From the NCBI GenBank assembly GCA_027924585.1, contig BSBM01000461.1, forward strand, positions 8,202,001 through 8,266,000: a stretch of DNA of 64,000 nt. Direction: 5' to 3'. The DNA is from Larix kaempferi. Taxonomy: Eukaryota > Streptophyta > Pinopsida > Pinales > Pinaceae. The notes under the pieces were generated by a model, which had not been told where the DNA came from, did no database searches, and saw nothing but the letters and a program-made list of their open reading frames with translations. Positions 29,009-39,628 of the stretch are shown here, one piece after another; position 1 is the first letter of the stretch; each line of letters opens with the position of its first letter. The translations under genes and the position numbers were made by a program.

Positions 29009-31001
29009 ATCCTCCATCCTTAGGAAGCAATGGTCTCCATTGCGTTAAATCCCTTATCATATGTCGAGCTGTGTGTCGAGTTGAGCTCTTGGTGTGACAT
29101 TTGCTGAAGTGGAAAGATTGCCTTACTTTGACATCTTCAGAGGGTAGTAATTGTTGTTGATGGATGCGCTGGAGCTGTTCAACAGTTTTGGTTGTTGTGG
29201 TATCCTTGGTATGCACCAGTGTGGATGGTTTCTTTTTGGAGGGGCCCCTTGAATGCGTGGCCTTGCACTGTAGAGGTACCCGAATAGGCGATGCTGCACT
29301 AACTTTGTGTTTTTCTTGTTTCTGCTGAGTAGAAGGATAATCTGCAGAGGTTGTGGATGTCTCCGCGATCTGATGTTCACCTTTAGTGGCAATTGCGAAT
29401 AGGGAAAATTTCCCAGTGTGGGAGATTATCTTTCTTCCCTGCTCGTTTGGGGTAGGTGCAACTATCTCTGGCATCCGATAGAGTTGTCCTCCCAAAGTGA
29501 CAATGACACTGCGAGGTCGTGATTCATATACAGCATGACGCTTCCACATATATGGTTGTCCTAAAAGAACATCACATACTTCAAGTGGGGCCACATCACA
29601 CAATACCTCATCTTTGAAGGGCTTGATGCCATATGGCAGGCGACATTGGTGACTGACACGGATCCTTCGTCCTTGGCTTAGCCATCCAATGGTGTATGGT
29701 TGTGGGTGTGGCGTTATTGGTAGCTCCAATCTCTTGATGACTTCTTCTGAGATCAGGTTCTTCTGGCTGCCGCTGTCCACAACAAAGTGTAGGGGAATTC
29801 CCTTCACCCACATCTGTGAGTGGAAAAGGCGCTCCTCTGCCTCCGACTCTTCAGGCTCCTCTGGCTGAATCTGTGTGGTGGCAACAACGGCACTGGGTTC
29901 TGCATCAATGATCTGCTTCCCTTTTTGCGCGGCTGTGAAATTAGGTTCCGAGTCAGAATCGAAACTGGGATCTGATTCTGAAGCTTTGATCTCAGCCACC
30001 AATGACTGTTTTGAGCGACAATCATCAGTGTTGTGCCAGGGGCTTTTGTGGAACTCGCACCACTTCCCGGTGTCCTTCTTTGTCTTTTCTTTACCCTTCT
30101 TCGCCTGTGGTTGGGACTGGTTTTCCTTTTCTTGCCCCGTGCTCTGCGAGCCAGAGTTTCCCTTGCCCTGCTTCTGCGCAGGTCCGAAGTCACGCTTGTT
30201 CTTTTGCTGAAATTTCTGCTCAATTTTGACAGCATATCGATAGGCGGATCCGAGTGAAGAGATTTCCAGGAAATCCATCTCTATTCGGATGTATCGGTGT
30301 AGGCCACTGCGATATTTCAGTACTAGGTGCCGCTCGGAGTCCTTGATACCCAGCTTTGTGCGCAAGGTATGAAATTTGTTGGTGTACTCCGACACCGTTT
30401 GGTCCCTCTCTTGATGCAGAATGGTCCATTTTGTGTACTGGTCATCATAGTTTCCAACAGGGTAATATTGTTCTTTGACGGCATCTATAAAAGAGGCCCA
30501 AGTGGGATTGGAATATTCAAACAATCCAGACTCGTCTGACGAGTTTTGCTCACAATAAGTTTCCCACCAATTTTTGACATGGGGGACGGCCTTAAGGAGC
30601 GCAAAGATGATCTTTTCCCGGTCGGAAAATTTGTGGACAGAGAAATACCCTTCTAGTAGATTCAACCATTTATCTAGAGCATCGGCATCGATTTGGCCTT
30701 CAAATAAAGGGATATCAAAATTAACTTGTACCTTGAAGGGAGTCGTATCTCCGAAATGGCTGCTCGTTGAGGGTGCAATTGCCGCTGTTGGCATGCGTTG
30801 AAGGATTTGGGCGAAATTATCCATCATCTCGTTCCTCTGTCGCGCGAGGGCTTCCTCGAGCAACAACTTGATAGGATCTACTGCTCCGTCGTCTCTCTTT
30901 TCTTCCGCCATAGGAGGCCGTTTGGGGCGGCGAGAGTGGTCTTCCCCAAGTGAAACTAGTTCGAGACCCAACTCTCTGTATCCTGACCTCGTTGGGGACA
31001 T
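28803..31001 (-). CDS. gag-pro: Gag-protease polyprotein, copy C12
   Basis: Open over 732 codons; Met510 is the only amino-acid difference from the consensus, so the protein is the same as that of C6. Tyr179 is restored, ending the His179 run. A silent change at 30620 is private. It is flanked by LTR11 and LTR12, in which no difference was seen, as expected of a very young or recently homogenised element. Confidence 0.87.
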   Translation of the reverse strand: MSPTRSGYRELGLELVSLGEDHSRRPKRPPMAEEKRDDGAVDPIKLLLEEALARQRNEMMDNFAQILQRMPTAAIAPSTSSHFGDTTPFKVQVNFDIPLFEGQIDADALDKWLNLLEGYFSVHKFSDREKIIFALLKAVPHVKNWWETYCEQNSSDESGLFEYSNPTWASFIDAVKEQYYPVGNYDDQYTKWTILHQERDQTVSEYTNKFHTLRTKLGIKDSERHLVLKYRSGLHRYIRIEMDFLEISSLGSAYRYAVKIEQKFQQKNKRDFGPAQKQGKGNSGSQSTGQEKENQSQPQAKKGKEKTKKDTGKWCEFHKSPWHNTDDCRSKQSLVAEIKASESDPSFDSDSEPNFTAAQKGKQIIDAEPSAVVATTQIQPEEPEESEAEERLFHSQMWVKGIPLHFVVDSGSQKNLISEEVIKRLELPITPHPQPYTIGWLSQGRRIRVSHQCRLPYGIKPFKDEVLCDVAPLEVCDVLLGQPYMWKRHAVYESRPRSVIVTLGGQLYRMPEIVAPTPNEQGRKIISHTGKFSLFAIATKGEHQIAETSTTSADYPSTQQKQEKHKVSAASPIRVPLQCKATHSRGPSKKKPSTLVHTKDTTTTKTVEQLQRIHQQQLLPSEDVKVRQSFHFSKCHTKSSTRHTARHMIRDLTQWRPLLPKDGGLIQVDIGGGPPLPTGSKQSSGNFDKLLFLAVFRVLNFRSHFEALNDIFWRFGGPNGCLRHAFGPSRKL
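28818..28854. other. Hypervariable U3 hairpin, consensus form
   Basis: This is an imperfect inverted repeat, with stems GGG/CCC, CCAAATG/CATTTGG and TGCC/GGCA, a GAA loop, and a 2x2 internal loop between the inner and middle stems. Ten of 24 LTRs carry exactly this form; the other 14 have one or two substitutions inside these 37 bp. It lies about 150-190 bp into the LTR, upstream of the TATA box, and overlaps the last codons of gag-pro. No known factor-binding hairpin is recognised. Confidence 0.7.
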
Positions 31002-31042
31002 GCACCGAGAAACAATCAAAGAGCAGACCGCTCTGATACCAC

Positions 31043-31663
31043 TGATCCGGATTTATGTGGGAACGAAACAAAAGATAGCATATACAGAATCATATACATA
31101 GATATATTGCAAATAACACAGTGATACAGTAAACACATATTCTATTAAATAGCGGAAATAGAATAGACTGTAAAATACAATAGCTAGAATGGTGGTAGCT
31201 ATCTCTGAGAAGAGATGTGGCCGCTATGCTCATTCGTGCCAAGATGAATACAAAGAGAGGCCGAAAGGGCCTATTTATCATAAGCATGAGGGAAAGAATC
31301 CCAAACATCCAAAAACCTAACCCTAGGAGATGAAGCGCCAAAAGTCATGTGGGCCCCGTTTGGGTAAGTTAGTACATCAACTTCCCGGGGTCGTAACTTT
31401 TGCATGCGATCTCCGTTTGGGGCGCTCGGTAGCCCGTTGGAAAGGTCTATCCGAGATTTACAACTTTCGACTGGGCCCAAATGCATGCCGAAGGCAACCA
31501 TTTGGTCCCCCAAATCGCCAAAAAATGTCGTTTAGGGCCTCAAAATGGCTCCGGAAGTTCAGGACCCGAAAAACTGCTAAAAATAGTAATTTATCAAAAT
31601 TGCCAGAAGACTGTTTTGAGCCAGTTGGAAGAGGTGGGCCGCCACCGATATCCACCTGGATCA
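31043..31663 (-). mobile_element. LTR12
   Basis: The primer-binding site is at 31030-31041 and the purine tract at 31664-31676. The hairpin (31473-31509) and the rest of the LTR look like consensus. Confidence 0.9.
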
Positions 31664-33656
31664 ATCCTCCATCCTTAGGAAGCAATGGTCTCCATTGCGT
31701 TAAATCCCTTATCATATGTCGAGCTGTGTGTCGAGTTGAGCTCTTGGTGTGACATTTGCTGAAGTGGAAAGATTGCCTTACTTTGACATCTTCAGAGGGT
31801 AGTAATTGTTGTTGATGGATGCGCTGGAGCTGTTCAACAGTTTTGGTTGTTGTGGTATCCTTGGTATGCACCAGTGTGGATGGTTTCTTTTTGGAGGGGC
31901 CCCTTGAATGCGTGGCCTTGCACTGTAGAGGTACCCGAATAGGCGATGCTGCACTAACTTTGTGTTTTTCTTGTTTCTGCTGAGTAGAAGGATAATCTGC
32001 AGAGGTTGTGGATGTCTCCGCGATCTGATGTTCACCTTTAGTGGCAATTGCGAATAGGGAAAATTTCCCAGTGTGGGAGATTATCTTTCTTCCCTGCTCG
32101 TTTGGGGTAGGTGCAACTATCTCTGGTATCCGATAGAGTTGTCCTCCCAAAGTGACAATGACACTGCGAGGTCGTGATTCATATACAGCATGACGCTTCC
32201 ACATATATGGTTGTCCTAAAAGAACATCACATACTTCAAGTGGGGCCACATCACACAATACCTCATCTTTGAAGGGCTTGATGCCATATGGCAGGAGACA
32301 TTGGTGACTGACACGGATCCTTCGTCCTTGGCTTAGCCATCCAATGGTGTATGGTTGTGGGTGTGGCATTATTGGTAGCTCCAATCTCTTGATGACTTCT
32401 TCTGAGATCAGGTTCTTCTGGCTGCCGCTGTCCACAACAAAGTGTAGGGGAATTCCCTTCACCCACATCTGTGAGTGGAAAAGGCGCTCCTCTGCCTCCG
32501 ACTCTTCAGGCTCCTCTGGCTGAATCTGTGTGGTGGAAACAACGGCACTGGGTTCTGCATCAATGATCTGCTTCCCTTTTTGCGCGGCTGTGAAATTAGG
32601 TTCCGAGTCAGAATCGAAACTGGGATCTGATTCTGAAGCTTTGATCTCAGCCACCAATGACTGTTTTGAGCGACAATCATCAGTGTTGTGCCAGGGGCTT
32701 TTGTGGAACTCGCACCACTTCCCGGTGTCCTTCTTTGTCTTTTCTTTACCCTTCTTCGCCTGTGGTTGGGACTGGTTTTCCTTTTCTTGCCCCGTGCTCT
32801 GCGAGCCAGAGTTTCCCTTGCCCTGCTTCTGCGCAGGTCCGAAGTCACGCTTGTTCTTTTGCTGAAATTTCTTCTCAATTTTGACAGCATATCGATAGGC
32901 GGATCCGAGTGAAGAGATTTCCAGGAAATCCATCTCTATTCGGATGTATCGGTGTAGGCCACTGCGATATTTCAGTACTAGGTGCCGCTCGGAGTCCTTG
33001 ATACCCAGCTTTGTGCGCAAGGTATGAAATTTGTTGGTGTACTCCGACACCGTTTGGTCCCTCTCTTGATGCAGAATGGTCCATTTTGTGTACTGGTCAT
33101 CATAGTTTCCAACAGGGTAATATTGTTCTTTGACGGCATCTATAAAAGAGGCCCAAGTGGGATTGGAATATTCAAACAATCCAGACTCGTCTGACGAGTT
33201 TTGCTCACAATAAGTTTCCCACCAATTTTTGACATGGGGGACGGCCTTAAGGAGCGCAAAGATGATCTTTTCCCTGTCGGAAAATTTGTGGACAGAGAAA
33301 TACCCTTCTAGTAGATTCAACCATTTATCTAGAGCATCGGCATCGATTTGGCCTTCAAATAAAGGGATATCAAAATTAACTTGTACCTTGAAGGGAGTCG
33401 TATCTCCGAAATGGCTGCTCGTTGAGGGTGCAATTGCCGCTGTTGGCATGCGTTGAAGGATTTGGGCGAAATTATCCATCATCTCGTTCCTCTGTCGCGC
33501 GAGGGCTTCCTCGAGCAACAACTTGATAGGATCTACTGCTCCGTCGTCTCTCTTTTCTTCCGCCATAGGAGGCCGTTTGGGGCGGCGAGAGTGGTCTTCC
33601 CCAAGTGAAACTAGTTCGAGACCCAACTCTCTGTATCCTGACCTCGTTGGGGACAT
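31458..33656 (-). CDS. gag-pro: Gag-protease polyprotein, copy C13 (most diverged open copy)
   Basis: Open over 732 codons with four private substitutions: Lys262 (for Gln), Ser374 (for Ala), Met430 (for Thr) and Leu454 (for Arg). The last two are within the protease domain, 19 and 43 residues after the DSG, so protease activity could be altered. Residue 510 is Ile. This clustering in one copy is higher than in its neighbours. Confidence 0.86.
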   Translation of the reverse strand: MSPTRSGYRELGLELVSLGEDHSRRPKRPPMAEEKRDDGAVDPIKLLLEEALARQRNEMMDNFAQILQRMPTAAIAPSTSSHFGDTTPFKVQVNFDIPLFEGQIDADALDKWLNLLEGYFSVHKFSDREKIIFALLKAVPHVKNWWETYCEQNSSDESGLFEYSNPTWASFIDAVKEQYYPVGNYDDQYTKWTILHQERDQTVSEYTNKFHTLRTKLGIKDSERHLVLKYRSGLHRYIRIEMDFLEISSLGSAYRYAVKIEKKFQQKNKRDFGPAQKQGKGNSGSQSTGQEKENQSQPQAKKGKEKTKKDTGKWCEFHKSPWHNTDDCRSKQSLVAEIKASESDPSFDSDSEPNFTAAQKGKQIIDAEPSAVVSTTQIQPEEPEESEAEERLFHSQMWVKGIPLHFVVDSGSQKNLISEEVIKRLELPIMPHPQPYTIGWLSQGRRIRVSHQCLLPYGIKPFKDEVLCDVAPLEVCDVLLGQPYMWKRHAVYESRPRSVIVTLGGQLYRIPEIVAPTPNEQGRKIISHTGKFSLFAIATKGEHQIAETSTTSADYPSTQQKQEKHKVSAASPIRVPLQCKATHSRGPSKKKPSTLVHTKDTTTTKTVEQLQRIHQQQLLPSEDVKVRQSFHFSKCHTKSSTRHTARHMIRDLTQWRPLLPKDGGLIQVDIGGGPPLPTGSKQSSGNFDKLLFLAVFRVLNFRSHFEALNDIFWRFGGPNGCLRHAFGPSRKL

Positions 33657-33697
33657 GCACCGAGAAACAATCAAAGAGCAGACCGCTCTGATACCAC

Positions 33698-34318
33698 TGA
33701 TCCGGATTTATGTGGGAACGAAACAAAAGATAGCATATACAGAATCATATACATAGATATATTGCAAATAACACAGTGATACAGTAAACACATATTCTAT
33801 TAAATAGCGGAAATAGAATAGACTGTAAAATACAATAGCTAGAATGGTGGTAGCTATCTCTGAGAAGAGATGTGGCCGCTATGCTCATTCGTGCCAAGAT
33901 GAATACAAAGAGAGGCCGAAAGGGCCTATTTATCATAAGCATGAGGGAAAGAATCCCAAACATTCAAAAACCTAACCCTAGGAGATGAAGCGCCAAAAGT
34001 CATGTGGGCCCCGTTTGGGTAAGTTAGTACATCAACTTCCCGGGGTCGTAACTTTTGCATGCGATCTCCGTTTGGGGCGCTCGGTAGCCCGTTGGAAAGG
34101 TCTATCCGAGATTTACAACTTTCGACTGGGCCCAGATGCATGCCGAAGGCAACCATCTGGTCCCCCAAATCGCCAAAAAATGTCGTTTAGGGCCTCAAAA
34201 TGGCTCCGGAAGTTCAGGACCCGAAAAACTGCTAAAAATAGTAATTTATCAAAATTGCCAGAAGACTGTTTTGAGCCAGTTGGAAGAGGTGGGCCGCCAC
34301 CGATATCCACCTGGATCA
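33698..34318 (-). mobile_element. LTR13
   Basis: The primer-binding site is at 33685-33696 and the purine tract at 34319-34331. The U3 hairpin carries the paired change described separately. T at 33964 is private. Confidence 0.9.
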
Positions 34319-36311
34319 ATCCTCCATCCTTAGGAAGCAATGGTCTCCATTGCGTTAAATCCCTTATCATATGTCGAGCTGTGTGTCGAGTTGAGCTCTT
34401 GGTGTGACATTTGCTGAAGTGGAAAGATTGCCTTACTTTGACATCTTCAGAGGGTAGTAATTGTTGTTGATGGATGCGCTGGAGCTGTTCAACAGTTTTG
34501 GTTGTTGTGGTATCCTTGGTATGCACCAGTGTGGATGGTTTCTTTTTGGAGGGGCCCCTTGAATGCGTGGCCTTGCACTGTAGAGGTACCCGAATAGGCG
34601 ATGCTGCACTAACTTTGTGTTTTTCTTGTTTCTGCTGAGTAGAAGGATAATCTGCAGAGGTTGTGGATGTCTCCGCGATCTGATGTTCACCTTTAGTGGC
34701 AATTGCGAATAGGGAAAATTTCCCAGTGTAGGAGATTATCTTTCTTCCCTGCTCGTTTGGGGTAGGTGCAACTATCTCTGGTATCCGATAGAGTTGTCCT
34801 CCCAAAGTGACAATGACACTGCGAGGTCGTGATTCATATACAGCATGACGCTTCCACATATATGGTTGTCCTAAAAGAACATCACATACTTCAAGTGGGG
34901 CCACATCACACAATACCTCATCTTTGAAGGGCTTGATGCCATATGGCAGGCGACATTGGTGACTGACACGGATCCTTCGTCCTTGGCTTAGCCATCCAAT
35001 GGTGTATGGTTGTGGGTGTGGCGTTATTGGTAGCTCCAATCTCTTGATGACTTCTTCTGAGATCAGGTTCTTCTGGCTGCCGCTGTCCACAACAAAGTGT
35101 AGGGGAATTCCCTTCACCCACATCTGTGAGTGGAAAAGGCGCTCCTCTGCCTCCGACTCTTCAGGCTCCTCTGGCTGAATCTGTGTGGTGGCAACAACGG
35201 CACTGGGTTCTGCATCAATGATCTGCTTCCCTTTTTGCGCGGCTGTGAAATTAGGTTCCGAGTCAGAATCGAAACTGGGATCTGATTCTGAAGCTTTGAT
35301 CTCAGCCACCAATGACTGTTTTGAGCGACAATCATCAGTGTTGTGCCAGGGGCTTTTGTGGAACTCGCACCACTTCCCGGTGTCCTTCTTTGTCTTTTCT
35401 TTACCCTTCTTCGCCTGTGGTTGGGACTGGTTTTCCTTTTCTTGCCCCGTGCTCTGCGAGCCAGAGTTTCCCTTGCCCTGCTTCTGCGCAGGTCCGAAGT
35501 CACGCTTGTTCTTTTGCTGAAATTTCTGCTCAATTTTGACAGCATATCGATAGGCGGATCCGAGTGAAGAGATTTCCAGGAAATCCATCTCTATTCGGAT
35601 GTATCGGTGTAGGCCACTGCGATATTTCAGTACTAGGTGCCGCTCGGAGTCCTTGATACCCAGCTTTGTGCGCAAGGTATGAAATTTGTTGGTGTACTCC
35701 GACACCGTTTGGTCCCTCTCTTGATGCAGAATGGTCCATTTTGTGTACTGGTCATCATAGTTTCCAACAGGGTAATATTGTTCTTTGACGGCATCTATAA
35801 AAGAGGCCCAAGTGGGATTGGAATATTCAAACAATCCAGACTCGTCTGACGAGTTTTGCTCACAATAAGTTTCCCACCAATTTTTGACATGGGGGACGGC
35901 CTTAAGGAGCGCAAAGATGATCTTTTCCCTGTCGGAAAATTTGTGGACAGAGAAATACCCTTCTAGTAGATTCAACCATTTATCTAGAGCATCGGCATCG
36001 ATTTGGCCTTCAAATAAAGGGATATCAAAATTAACTTGTACCTTGAAGGGAGTCGTATCTCCGAAATGGCTGCTCGTTGAGGGTGCAATTGCCGCTGTTG
36101 GCATGCGTTGAAGGATTTGGGCGAAATTATCCATCATCTCGTTCCTCTGTCGCGCGAGGGCTTCCTCGAGCAACAACTTGATAGGATCTACTGCTCCGTC
36201 GTCTCTCTTTTCTTCCGCCATAGGAGGCCGTTTGGGGCGGCGAGAGTGGTCTTCCCCAAGTGAAACTAGTTCGAGACCCAACTCTCTGTATCCTGACCTC
36301 GTTGGGGACAT
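34113..36311 (-). CDS. gag-pro: Gag-protease polyprotein, copy C14
   Basis: Open over 732 codons. Tyr528 (for His) in the linker after the protease is private. Asp719 and Ser726 in the LTR-encoded tail come from the double hairpin change and are shared with C17 and C19. Active-site residues are unchanged. Confidence 0.86.
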   Translation of the reverse strand: MSPTRSGYRELGLELVSLGEDHSRRPKRPPMAEEKRDDGAVDPIKLLLEEALARQRNEMMDNFAQILQRMPTAAIAPSTSSHFGDTTPFKVQVNFDIPLFEGQIDADALDKWLNLLEGYFSVHKFSDREKIIFALLKAVPHVKNWWETYCEQNSSDESGLFEYSNPTWASFIDAVKEQYYPVGNYDDQYTKWTILHQERDQTVSEYTNKFHTLRTKLGIKDSERHLVLKYRSGLHRYIRIEMDFLEISSLGSAYRYAVKIEQKFQQKNKRDFGPAQKQGKGNSGSQSTGQEKENQSQPQAKKGKEKTKKDTGKWCEFHKSPWHNTDDCRSKQSLVAEIKASESDPSFDSDSEPNFTAAQKGKQIIDAEPSAVVATTQIQPEEPEESEAEERLFHSQMWVKGIPLHFVVDSGSQKNLISEEVIKRLELPITPHPQPYTIGWLSQGRRIRVSHQCRLPYGIKPFKDEVLCDVAPLEVCDVLLGQPYMWKRHAVYESRPRSVIVTLGGQLYRIPEIVAPTPNEQGRKIISYTGKFSLFAIATKGEHQIAETSTTSADYPSTQQKQEKHKVSAASPIRVPLQCKATHSRGPSKKKPSTLVHTKDTTTTKTVEQLQRIHQQQLLPSEDVKVRQSFHFSKCHTKSSTRHTARHMIRDLTQWRPLLPKDGGLIQVDIGGGPPLPTGSKQSSGNFDKLLFLAVFRVLNFRSHFEALNDIFWRFGGPDGCLRHASGPSRKL
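34128..34164. other. U3 hairpin with a compensatory base-pair change
   Basis: The outer stem reads CCAGATG / CATCTGG in place of CCAAATG / CATTTGG. Position 34135 (A to G) and position 34157 (T to C) are exact partners, so an A-T pair has become G-C with the stem preserved. The same double change is present in LTR16 (42093-42129) and LTR18 (47403-47439). The changes also alter gag codons 719 (Asn to Asp) and 726 (Phe to Ser) in C14, C17 and C19. Confidence 0.75.
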
Positions 36312-36352
36312 GCACCGAGAAACAATCAAAGAGCAGACCGCTCTGATACCAC

Positions 36353-36973
36353 TGATCCGGATTTATGTGGGAACGAAACAAAAGATAGCATATACAGAAT
36401 CATATACATAGATATATTGCAAATAACACAGTGATACAGTAAACACATATTCTATTAAATAGCGGAAATAGAATAGACTGTAAAATACAATAGCTAGAAT
36501 GGTGGTAGCTATCTCTGAGAAGAGATGTGGCCGCTATGCTCATTCGTGCCAAGATGAATACAAAGAGAGGCCGAAAGGGCCTATTTATCATAAGCATGAG
36601 GGAAAGAATCCCAAACATCCAAAAACCTAACCCTAGGAGATGAAGCGCCAAAAGTCATGTGGGCCCCGTTTGGGTAAGTTAGTACATCAACTTCCCGGGG
36701 TCGTAACTTTTGCATGCGATCTCCGTTTGGGGCGCTCGGTAGCCCGTTGGAAAGGTCTATCCGAGATTTACAACTTTCGACTGGGCCCAAATGCATGCCG
36801 ATGGCAACCATTTGGTCCCCCAAATCGCCAAAAAATGTCGTTTAGGGCCTCAAAATGGCTCCGGAAGTTCAGGACCCGAAAAACTGCTAAAAATAGTAAT
36901 TTATCAAAATTGCCAGAAGACTGTTTTGAGCCAGTTGGAAGAGGTGGGCCGCCACCGATATCCACCTGGATCA
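36353..36973 (-). mobile_element. LTR14
   Basis: The primer-binding site is at 36340-36351 and the purine tract at 36974-36986. The U3 hairpin (36783-36819) has T at 36802, which lies in the 3-nt loop and leaves both stems intact. Confidence 0.9.
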
Positions 36974-38966
36974 ATCCTCCATCCTTAGGAAGCAATGGTC
37001 TCCATTGCGTTAAATCCCTTATCATATGTCGAGCTGTGTGTCGAGTTGAGCTCTTGGTGTGACATTTGCTGAAGTGGAAAGATTGCCTTACTTTGACATC
37101 TTCAGAGGGTAGTAATTGTTGTTGATGGATGCGCTGGAGCTGTTCAACAGTTTTGGTTGTTGTGGTATCCTTGGTATGCACCAGTGTGGATGGTTTCTTT
37201 TTGGAGGGGCCCCTTGAATGCGTGGCCTTGCACTGTAGAGGTACCCGAATAGGCGATGCTGCACTAACTTTGTGTTTTTCTTGTTTCTGCTGAGTAGAAG
37301 GATAATCTGCAGAGGTTGTGGATGTCTCCGCGATCTGATGTTCACCTTTAGTGGCAATTGCGAATAGGGAAAATTTCCCAGTGTGGGAGATTATCTTTCT
37401 TCCTTGCTCGTTTGGGGTAGGTGCAACTATCTCTGGCATCCGATAGAGTTGTCCTCCCAAAGTGACAATGACACTGCGAGGTCGTGATTCATATACAGCA
37501 TGACGCTTCCACATATATGGTTGTCCTAAAAGAACATCACATACTTCAAGTGGGGCCACATCACACAATACCTCATCTTTGAAGGGCTTGATGCCATATG
37601 GCAGGCGACATTGGTGACTGACACGGATCCTTCGTCCTTGGCTTAGCCATCCAATGGTGTATGGTTGTGGGTGTGGCGTTATTGGTAGCTCCAATCTCTT
37701 GATGACTTCTTCTGAGATCAGGTTCTTCTGGCTGCCGCTGTCCACAACAAAGTGTAGGGGAATTCCCTTCACCCACATCTGTGAGTGGAAAAGGCGCTCC
37801 TCTGCCTCCGACTCTTCAGGCTCCTCTGGCTGAATCTGTGTGGTGGCAACAACGGCACTGGGTTCTGCATCAATGATCTGCTTCCCTTTTTGCGCGGCTG
37901 TGAAATTAGGTTCCGAGTCAGAATCGAAACTGGGATCTGATTCTGAAGCTTTGATCTCAGCCACCAATGACTGTTTTGAGCGACAATCATCAGTGTTGTG
38001 CCAGGGGCTTTTGTGGAACTCGCACCACTTCCCGGTGTCCATCTTTGTCTTTTCTTTACCCTTCTTCGCCTGTGGTTGGGACTGGTTTTCCTTTTCTTGC
38101 CCCGTGCTCTGAGAGCCAGAGTTTCCCTTGCCCTGCTTCTGCGCAGGTCCGAAGTCACGCTTGTTCTTTTGCTGAAATTTCTGCTCAATTTTGACAGCAT
38201 ATCGATAGGCGGATCCGAGTGAAGAGATTTCCAGGAAATCCATCTCTATTCGGATGTATCGGTGTAGGCCACTGCGATATTTCAGTACTAGGTGCCGCTC
38301 GGAGTCCTTGATACCCAGCTTTGTGCGCAAGGTATGAAATTTGTTGGTGTACTCCGACACCGTTTGGTCCCTCTCTTGATGCAGAATGGTCCATTTTGTG
38401 TACTGGTCATCATAGTTTCCAACAGGGTAATATTGTTCTTTGACGGCATCTATAAAAGAGGCCCAAGTGGGATTGGAATATTCAAACAATCCAGACTCGT
38501 CTGACGAGTTTTGCTCACAATAAGTTTCCCACCAATTTTTGACATGGGGGACGGCCTTAAGGAGCGCAAAGATGATCTTTTCCCTGTCGGAAAATTTGTG
38601 GACAGAGAAATACCCTTCTAGTAGATTCAACCATTTATCTAGAGCATCGGCATCGATTTGGCCTTCAAATAAAGGGATATCAAAATTAACTTGTACCTTG
38701 AAGGGAGTCGTATCTCCGAAATGGCTGCTCGTTGAGGGTGCAATTGCCGCTGTTGGCATGCGTTGAAGGATTTGGGCGAAATTATCCATCATCTCGTTCC
38801 TCTGTCGCGCGAGGGCTTCCTCGAGCAACAACTTGATAGGATCTACTGCTCCGTCGTCTCTCTTTTCTTCCGCCATAGGAGGCCGTTTGGGGCGGCGAGA
38901 GTGGTCTTCCCCAAGTGAAACTAGTTCGAGACCCAACTCTCTGTATCCTGACCTCGTTGGGGACAT
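36768..38966 (-). CDS. gag-pro: Gag-protease polyprotein, copy C15
   Basis: Open over 732 codons. Differences are Met309 (for Lys, in the basic stretch six residues before the first knuckle cysteine), Met510, and His722 in the tail. Met510 is the last occurrence of this marker going right. Silent changes lie at 37404 and 38112. Confidence 0.86.
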   Translation of the reverse strand: MSPTRSGYRELGLELVSLGEDHSRRPKRPPMAEEKRDDGAVDPIKLLLEEALARQRNEMMDNFAQILQRMPTAAIAPSTSSHFGDTTPFKVQVNFDIPLFEGQIDADALDKWLNLLEGYFSVHKFSDREKIIFALLKAVPHVKNWWETYCEQNSSDESGLFEYSNPTWASFIDAVKEQYYPVGNYDDQYTKWTILHQERDQTVSEYTNKFHTLRTKLGIKDSERHLVLKYRSGLHRYIRIEMDFLEISSLGSAYRYAVKIEQKFQQKNKRDFGPAQKQGKGNSGSQSTGQEKENQSQPQAKKGKEKTKMDTGKWCEFHKSPWHNTDDCRSKQSLVAEIKASESDPSFDSDSEPNFTAAQKGKQIIDAEPSAVVATTQIQPEEPEESEAEERLFHSQMWVKGIPLHFVVDSGSQKNLISEEVIKRLELPITPHPQPYTIGWLSQGRRIRVSHQCRLPYGIKPFKDEVLCDVAPLEVCDVLLGQPYMWKRHAVYESRPRSVIVTLGGQLYRMPEIVAPTPNEQGRKIISHTGKFSLFAIATKGEHQIAETSTTSADYPSTQQKQEKHKVSAASPIRVPLQCKATHSRGPSKKKPSTLVHTKDTTTTKTVEQLQRIHQQQLLPSEDVKVRQSFHFSKCHTKSSTRHTARHMIRDLTQWRPLLPKDGGLIQVDIGGGPPLPTGSKQSSGNFDKLLFLAVFRVLNFRSHFEALNDIFWRFGGPNGCHRHAFGPSRKL

Positions 38967-39007
38967 GCACCGAGAAACAATCAAAGAGCAGACCGCTCTG
39001 ATACCAC

Positions 39008-39628
39008 TGATCCGGATTTATGTGGGAACGAAACAAAAGATAGCATATACAGAATCATATACATAGATATATTGCAAATAACACAGTGATACAGTAAACA
39101 CATATTCTATTAAATAGCGGAAATAGAATAGACTGTAAAATACAATAGCTAGAATGGTGGTAGCTATCTCTGAGAAGAGATGTGGCCGCTATGCTCATTC
39201 GTGCCAAGATGAATACAAAGAGAGGCCGAAAGGGCCTATTTATCATAAGCATGAGGGAAAGAATCCCAAACATCCAAAAACCTAACCCTAGGAGATGAAG
39301 CGCCAAAAGTCATGTGGGCCCCGTTTGGGTAAGTTAGTACATCAACTTCCCGGGGTCGTAACTTTTGCATGCGATCTCCGTTTGGGGCGCTCGGTAGCCC
39401 GTTGGAAAGGTCTATCCGAGATTTACAACTTTCGACTGGGCCCAAATGCATGCCGAAGGCAACCATTTGGTCCCCCAAATCGCCAAAAAATGTCGTTTAG
39501 GGCCTCAAAATGGCTCCGGAAGTTCAGGACCCGAAAAACTGCTAAAAATAGTAATTTATCAAAATTGCCAGAAGACTGTTTTGAGCCAGTTGGAAGAGGT
39601 GGGCCGCCACCGATATCCACCTGGATCA
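39008..39628 (-). mobile_element. LTR15
   Basis: The primer-binding site is at 38995-39006 and the purine tract at 39629-39641. No variant was seen. Confidence 0.9.
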
